Shown in pieces: positions 59,784 to 64,000 of a stretch of DNA of 64,000 bases. The notes beneath the pieces were generated by a model. It had not been told where the DNA came from and did no database searches. It saw only the letters and a program-made list of their open reading frames with translations. Source of the stretch: JAJFUE01 sp039683515 (GTDB taxonomy: Bacteria > Sumerlaeota > Sumerlaeia > MVZB01). The first letter of the stretch is position 1. The number at the start of each line of letters is the position of its first letter. The translations under genes and the position numbers were made by a program. The stretch covers positions 1-64,000 of the forward strand of contig JBDKRG010000010.1 of the NCBI GenBank assembly GCA_039683515.1, written 5' to 3'.

Positions 59784-62700
59784 ACGCGAATATCGAGACC
59801 CTGTCGCGCGCGTGGGCCGGCTGGGCCGCCGCCGCAAGCTGGCAGATCGCGCTGCTGGTCGTGCTCGTCGCGATCGCCGCGTTCCTGTCGCGCCGGATGT
59901 CGGCGCGGTTCCGTTACCTCCTCTGGATGCTCGTGATCGTCAAGGCGCTCACCCCCCCCTCCATGGGCGCCTTCTGGAGCATCGGCAACTGGGCCGAGCC
60001 GCGCTGGGGCGAGGTGAGCGTGACGATCGCCACCACGCCGCCCCCCCTTCCCGAGCCGCCGCCGGCGGTCGAACCCGCCCTCCCCACCGTGGCTATGAAC
60101 CAGTCCAACATCGCGATCGAGCCGGCGCCGGTCGCCGCGAGCGCCCCGATCTCCACGCCTGTTCAGGCCGCTCAATCCGCGCCCCCCGCGAAAACCCCCT
60201 GGTCAACCGCCGGCCTCCTCCTCGTGGCCTGGTTCGCCGGGTTCGCCACGCTCATTTCGTTCATCGTGATCCGCTACTGGCGGCTGACGACCCTTCTCGC
60301 CGGGGCCCAGGAAGCCGACGAAGGCCCCATGCGCGTCATGGTCGAGGCGCTCGCCCTGCGCCTGGGCCGGACCAACCCGCCCGACCTGCTCCTTTCCGAA
60401 CACTTCACGAGCCCGTTCCTCTTCGGGCTGCTCAAGCCGCGCATCGTCCTGCCGGCGAGCCTGCCCGGCGAGCTCAATAACGCCCAACTGGAGGACGTCC
60501 TGCTTCACGAGCTGATCCACTGGCGGCGCCGCGACCTGCTCTCGGGCTGGCTGCAGATCATTGTCCAGGCGCTCTTCTGGTTCCACCCGCTGGTGTGGCT
60601 GGCGGGCGCGCAGCTTCGCCACGAGCGCGAGTGCGCCTGCGACGAGGCCGCCCTCGAGAGCGGTTGCAGCCAGGCGCGCCGCTACGGCGAATCGCTTCTG
60701 AAGGTCCTGCTTGCCGCGCGCGGCCGCTCGGCCGTGGCGATGGGATTCCTTGGCATTTTCGAGCGCAATACCCGCCTGCAAAGGCGTCTGGAGGAAATCA
60801 TGAACCAGGAGACTCGTGTTCGCCGATTGGGGTGGTGGGGATGGGTCTCGCTCGCCGTGTTTGCGATTCTGTGCCTGCCGATGGCGGCGCTGTCGCAGAA
60901 CGGCTCCGACCGCGGCGCGGGCTTCACGCCGCTGCACATGGCCGCGCAAAACGGCCATCTGGATACCGTGAAGCTGCTGATCGGCAAGGGCGCCGACGTC
61001 AGCGCGCGCTCCGAGACAGGCCTCACCCCGCTGCACCTGGCCGCCCAGGGCGGCCACGGCGAGACCGCCGAGGCGATCATCGCGGCCGGCGCCGACGTCA
61101 ACGCAAAGGACAACAGCGGCAACACGCCGCTCACCCTCGCCTCGGAAAAAGGCCACCAGCAACTGGCCGGGATGCTCATCGCCAAGGGCGCCGACGTCAA
61201 TCCGAAGTGGGTTCCCCGCCCGACGCCCAAAGAGCGGTCCGAACAAGAAGCGCCGGGCGCGATGCGCTATGTCCGGGTCGTGCTGGGCGAAAACGGCGAA
61301 CTGACGTTCGAGGGGCAGCCGACCACGCTCGAAAGCCTTCCCGCCCTTCTGGAAAAAGTCCCCGATCGCCCGAACACGGTCCTGACCTTTGCCGTCGATT
61401 CCGACAAGTTGTTGCCGGAAGCCAAAGAAGGCATCCAGAGTATTTCGGCGTTTAAAGAGAGTATGCCAGAGAAGGCGCGGCCTGTTTATGAAACGCTCCA
61501 ACACCTGAAAAGCCAATACCAGTTCAAGTATCTCAGCTTTATTGGTGTTCACCCCCTTGGCTCGTACGGCATCGATGAGAGCAAGTTCGAGCAATATCTC
61601 CGTTCAACGGCCAGCGTCGACATCGAAAAAAGCCCCGACAATGACCAGCCGACGGTGCAATACGCGGCCATGGCCATTTGCCAGCAGGCCGGCATCCCCT
61701 ATCAGTGGGATAAATCGGCAAAAATGGCCGATCCCGAGCGGCGGCAATTTATCGAGCCCTTGAAGATCAAGGACGTGACGGTCGAAAAGGCGCTCATCGA
61801 CCTCCTCAACCCTGTCGGCCTGCGCTTCAACCTCGACGACAACGGGCTCTATATCTACAAGCCCGGCGCCGGTTCCGATGCCGAGCAGGACAAAATCAAG
61901 GCGCAAAAGGCCTGTATCTCAAACTACGCGATCGCGCTGGAGCGGTTCAAGATCGACATGGGCAGATGCCCGACAACGGCCGAGGGACTCAAGGCGCTCA
62001 CCGAGCGCCCCGCCGGAATTCCAGAGAAAGACTGGAGAGGGCCGTACATCGTGCAACACATGACCGATCCTTGGGGAAACCCGATGCGTTATGTTTCGCC
62101 CGGATCAAGCGGCGCCTATGATTTGATTTCAGCCGGACCGGACGGCAAGTTCGGCACCGATGATGACATCACAGGCAATGATGCCTCCCTCCAGGAATCG
62201 AGCGGCGGCCAGAGCCAAAAGATCGCCCAGCCGTCCGACCCGAAGGGCCATTTTGAATCGGGGGCGTTCGTCGCGATGCCGACGCTCGATGGGCGGCTGC
62301 GCATTTCGCCCCGCCGGCAGTGGTCCGACACGAACATCGACGTTCAGGCCGGCGATGAAATCGAAATCAGCGCTGATGGTAAAATCTCCGGCAACAGGCC
62401 CGGCGAAGGCTCGCAGTATGGTCCCGACGGGATGACGATGCACGGCGAACGGTGCTTCACGCTGATCGGCCGGGTGACCGGGGCCAAATCGAGCGAATTC
62501 ATCGTCGGCTCGAAATATCGGTTCACGGCGGAAGAAAACGGCCGGCTCTACCTCGGCGTCTCCGATTCCGATCACACCGACAACTGGGGCGAATTCCTCG
62601 CGACCGTCAAGATCAACGGACGGCCGGTGAGCCTCGCCAGATTGGGCTATCGTGAGCTGGCGGAGCCGACCGGCAACCTTCTTGGGGCGATGACCACGGT

Positions 62701-64000
62701 CAACGGCGCGGAGATCAAAAAACAAAATGGAGAAGTGATCATTACGGCCGACAAAAAGGCCGATTGCCCGCGAATCCGCACGCGCGAGCTGTTCAAGCCG
62801 CCGTTTATGGTTCACTTCAAGGCCAAAACCGACACGACCAACATTCGCGTTTACTGGGGCGGTTTCGGTTGGGGCCAGTTCATCTTCAATTGGGAAGTGC
62901 GGCCGAACGAGCTGCGCCTGCATGACCCGGCCAGAATGAACGAGTCGGGAATCGAAGGCCAGGGTTTGGTGACGGCGGATGAATGGCACGACATCGTATG
63001 GGAAGTTCAGCCCGACGCGATGCGCATGACGGTCGACGGCAAGCAGCGATACGAATGCAAGGGCAACTACGGCGACCAGATCGCGCCCATCGGCATCGGC
63101 CCGGCGTTGGGGAGCGTCGTGACGGTTGGAACCGTCGAGATTGCGCCTCTGGGCCTGAAGCCGGAGCCTTCGTTCGAGGCCGACATCAAGTTCGATGAAG
63201 AGATTCCCATCGAACTGCAAACCGGCACGCCGGATCAGCCGCGGATGCTGTGGTGCAAAAACATTCGGTTCAGCGAAACCACCGACGACAAGAAACAGGC
63301 CACGATCAACGCTAAACTGAAGGTCGGTTACCTCTCCGGCCCAAAGACGAAGTGGCAAATCCAGGTCGGGCTGCTGGATTCCTACGGAAAAGTCATCGCC
63401 TCCAACGGGCTCGATCTGGAAAACAGTGGCATGATTCTGGGCCGTCCCGTAGCGCAAGAAAAAACATTCGAGACGGTATTCAATCTTGGTCCATTGAAAG
63501 CCGCGAAATTCCGGGTGTATGTGTATCAAATACGGGATGAAATCGAGACGGCGCAGTTCGCTTCTCCACAGAGCTCGATCGGCGATTTGACGCTCAGCCA
63601 CGTCCCGGATTCCTCGGACGAGAAGCGCAGCCTCGGCGCGTCGGGCCACGGCGTGATTTTCCAGCGCCCCCCGAGAGGCCGATATCTGGAGGCGATCCGG
63701 ATTTACGCCGCGCGCTACGGAGATCCCGAGCCGCCGGCGATGGATTTCCACGCCTACGTGCTGAACGAAAAATACCAGGTCGTGTCCGATCTGCGTTTCC
63801 CATACTCGACCGTCGAGCGCGGCGAGATGAAGTGGGTCACGCTCAAGACGCCCTCGATCGAGGTGCCCGACCATTTCGTGATCGCGCTCGCGTTCAACCC
63901 CGATCAGCGCAAGGGCGTTTACCTGGGCCTGGCGCCGGGCTCGCGCGACAATCCGCATTCCGTCGTCGGCATCCCGAGCAGCGGTTTCGAGCCGATGGAC
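59780..64000 (+). CDS. BlaR1-like M56 metalloprotease with ankyrin, GspG-like and LecA-like domains (3' partial)
   Basis: At least 1407 residues, open to the window edge. Residues ~1-375 are an M56 protease: membrane helices, the zinc site H243ELIH247 and the downstream HERECACDEAAL. Residues ~381-475 are three ankyrin repeats (TPLHMAAQNGHLDTVKLLI). Residues ~600-705 include an STN-like piece (VTVEKALIDLLNPVGLRF). Residues ~713-799 resemble the C-terminal domain of GspG pseudopilins (DPWGNPMRYVSPG, FGTDDDITG). Residues ~828-955 resemble the LecA galactose-binding fold (GRLYLGVSDSD). The rest is beta-rich and unassigned. No penicillin-binding sensor is present, so the signal is probably not a beta-lactam. 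Cleavage of the adjacent repressor is the expected output, by family analogy. Confidence 0.9.
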   Translation, partial: MNANIETLSRAWAGWAAAASWQIALLVVLVAIAAFLSRRMSARFRYLLWMLVIVKALTPPSMGAFWSIGNWAEPRWGEVSVTIATTPPPLPEPPPAVEPALPTVAMNQSNIAIEPAPVAASAPISTPVQAAQSAPPAKTPWSTAGLLLVAWFAGFATLISFIVIRYWRLTTLLAGAQEADEGPMRVMVEALALRLGRTNPPDLLLSEHFTSPFLFGLLKPRIVLPASLPGELNNAQLEDVLLHELIHWRRRDLLSGWLQIIVQALFWFHPLVWLAGAQLRHERECACDEAALESGCSQARRYGESLLKVLLAARGRSAVAMGFLGIFERNTRLQRRLEEIMNQETRVRRLGWWGWVSLAVFAILCLPMAALSQNGSDRGAGFTPLHMAAQNGHLDTVKLLIGKGADVSARSETGLTPLHLAAQGGHGETAEAIIAAGADVNAKDNSGNTPLTLASEKGHQQLAGMLIAKGADVNPKWVPRPTPKERSEQEAPGAMRYVRVVLGENGELTFEGQPTTLESLPALLEKVPDRPNTVLTFAVDSDKLLPEAKEGIQSISAFKESMPEKARPVYETLQHLKSQYQFKYLSFIGVHPLGSYGIDESKFEQYLRSTASVDIEKSPDNDQPTVQYAAMAICQQAGIPYQWDKSAKMADPERRQFIEPLKIKDVTVEKALIDLLNPVGLRFNLDDNGLYIYKPGAGSDAEQDKIKAQKACISNYAIALERFKIDMGRCPTTAEGLKALTERPAGIPEKDWRGPYIVQHMTDPWGNPMRYVSPGSSGAYDLISAGPDGKFGTDDDITGNDASLQESSGGQSQKIAQPSDPKGHFESGAFVAMPTLDGRLRISPRRQWSDTNIDVQAGDEIEISADGKISGNRPGEGSQYGPDGMTMHGERCFTLIGRVTGAKSSEFIVGSKYRFTAEENGRLYLGVSDSDHTDNWGEFLATVKINGRPVSLARLGYRELAEPTGNLLGAMTTVNGAEIKKQNGEVIITADKKADCPRIRTRELFKPPFMVHFKAKTDTTNIRVYWGGFGWGQFIFNWEVRPNELRLHDPARMNESGIEGQGLVTADEWHDIVWEVQPDAMRMTVDGKQRYECKGNYGDQIAPIGIGPALGSVVTVGTVEIAPLGLKPEPSFEADIKFDEEIPIELQTGTPDQPRMLWCKNIRFSETTDDKKQATINAKLKVGYLSGPKTKWQIQVGLLDSYGKVIASNGLDLENSGMILGRPVAQEKTFETVFNLGPLKAAKFRVYVYQIRDEIETAQFASPQSSIGDLTLSHVPDSSDEKRSLGASGHGVIFQRPPRGRYLEAIRIYAARYGDPEPPAMDFHAYVLNEKYQVVSDLRFPYSTVERGEMKWVTLKTPSIEVPDHFVIALAFNPDQRKGVYLGLAPGSRDNPHSVVGIPSSGFEPMD

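Noticed and set aside
59780..64000. Beta-lactam sensor BlaR1
   Set aside because: The protease part fits, but the visible extracytoplasmic region has no penicillin-binding domain within the window.

Overview
The window is GC-rich, densely coded DNA from a Gram-negative-type (diderm) bacterium. An ADP-heptose-type glycosyltransferase, lipoproteins, a WecA-type lipid-carrier transferase and an RND efflux system all imply an outer membrane. The mix of Tat-exported ceramidase-like and DUF362 proteins, VIT/VWA proteins, TPR-rich proteins, a BlaI/BlaR1 pair with an enormous non-standard sensor, and abundant intergenic 7-bp and 10-bp tandem repeats recalls uncultured PVC-like or related candidate phyla. 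That is an inference, because no rRNA or tRNA gene is present to settle it. No prophage, transposase or CRISPR array was seen.

Layout. 1-12.7 kb: the tail of an unknown protein running into a tandem repeat, a heptosyltransferase, a GNAT acetyltransferase, a DnaE-like protein lacking all three polymerase aspartates, a LOG-like protein, a coiled-coil zinc-ribbon protein, ftsY, wecA-ribF, an SDR and an HD-phosphohydrolase/CoaD-like fusion. 12.7-19.6 kb: two exported proteins, a cyclase, a zinc-ribbon membrane protein, a Tat ceramidase-like protein and the overlapping panB-nadC pair. 19.6-22.6 kb: five tandem paralogous membrane proteins joined by ATGA stop-start overlaps. 22.8-31.2 kb: a YfhO-like membrane protein, a DUF362 protein, a NADAR protein and a 1364-residue protein that joins a primase-type zinc finger, a TPR array and a DnaA-like AAA+ domain.

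31.4-37.5 kb: a tightly packed six-gene set (ABC ATPase, permease, TPR-like partner, Gfo/Idh/MocA dehydrogenase, unknown protein, NAD-dependent epimerase). 37.5-46.7 kb: mostly minus-strand genes (TMTC-like TPR membrane protein, rpsT, EgtB-like oxygenase, methyltransferase, response regulator, mannose-1-phosphate guanylyltransferase, phosphoesterase), with one plus-strand phosphorelay protein that carries a histidine but no ATPase. 46.8-52.6 kb: a small membrane protein, a VIT/VWA protein, an SGNH-like membrane protein and zwf. 52.6-59.1 kb: a tetR-adaptor-RND pump operon with a palindromic operator on its own promoter, downstream of a radical SAM gene. 59.3-64 kb: a BlaI-type repressor with a TACA-N2-TGTA site inside its promoter, coupled to a BlaR1-like metalloprotease that continues past the window end.

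The most unusual content is the pseudo-polymerase, the primase-finger/TPR/DnaA chimera, the five-gene membrane paralog array, the chimeric BlaR1 sensor, and a family of short tandem repeats that hug the 3' ends of genes and in some cases supply the stop codon.
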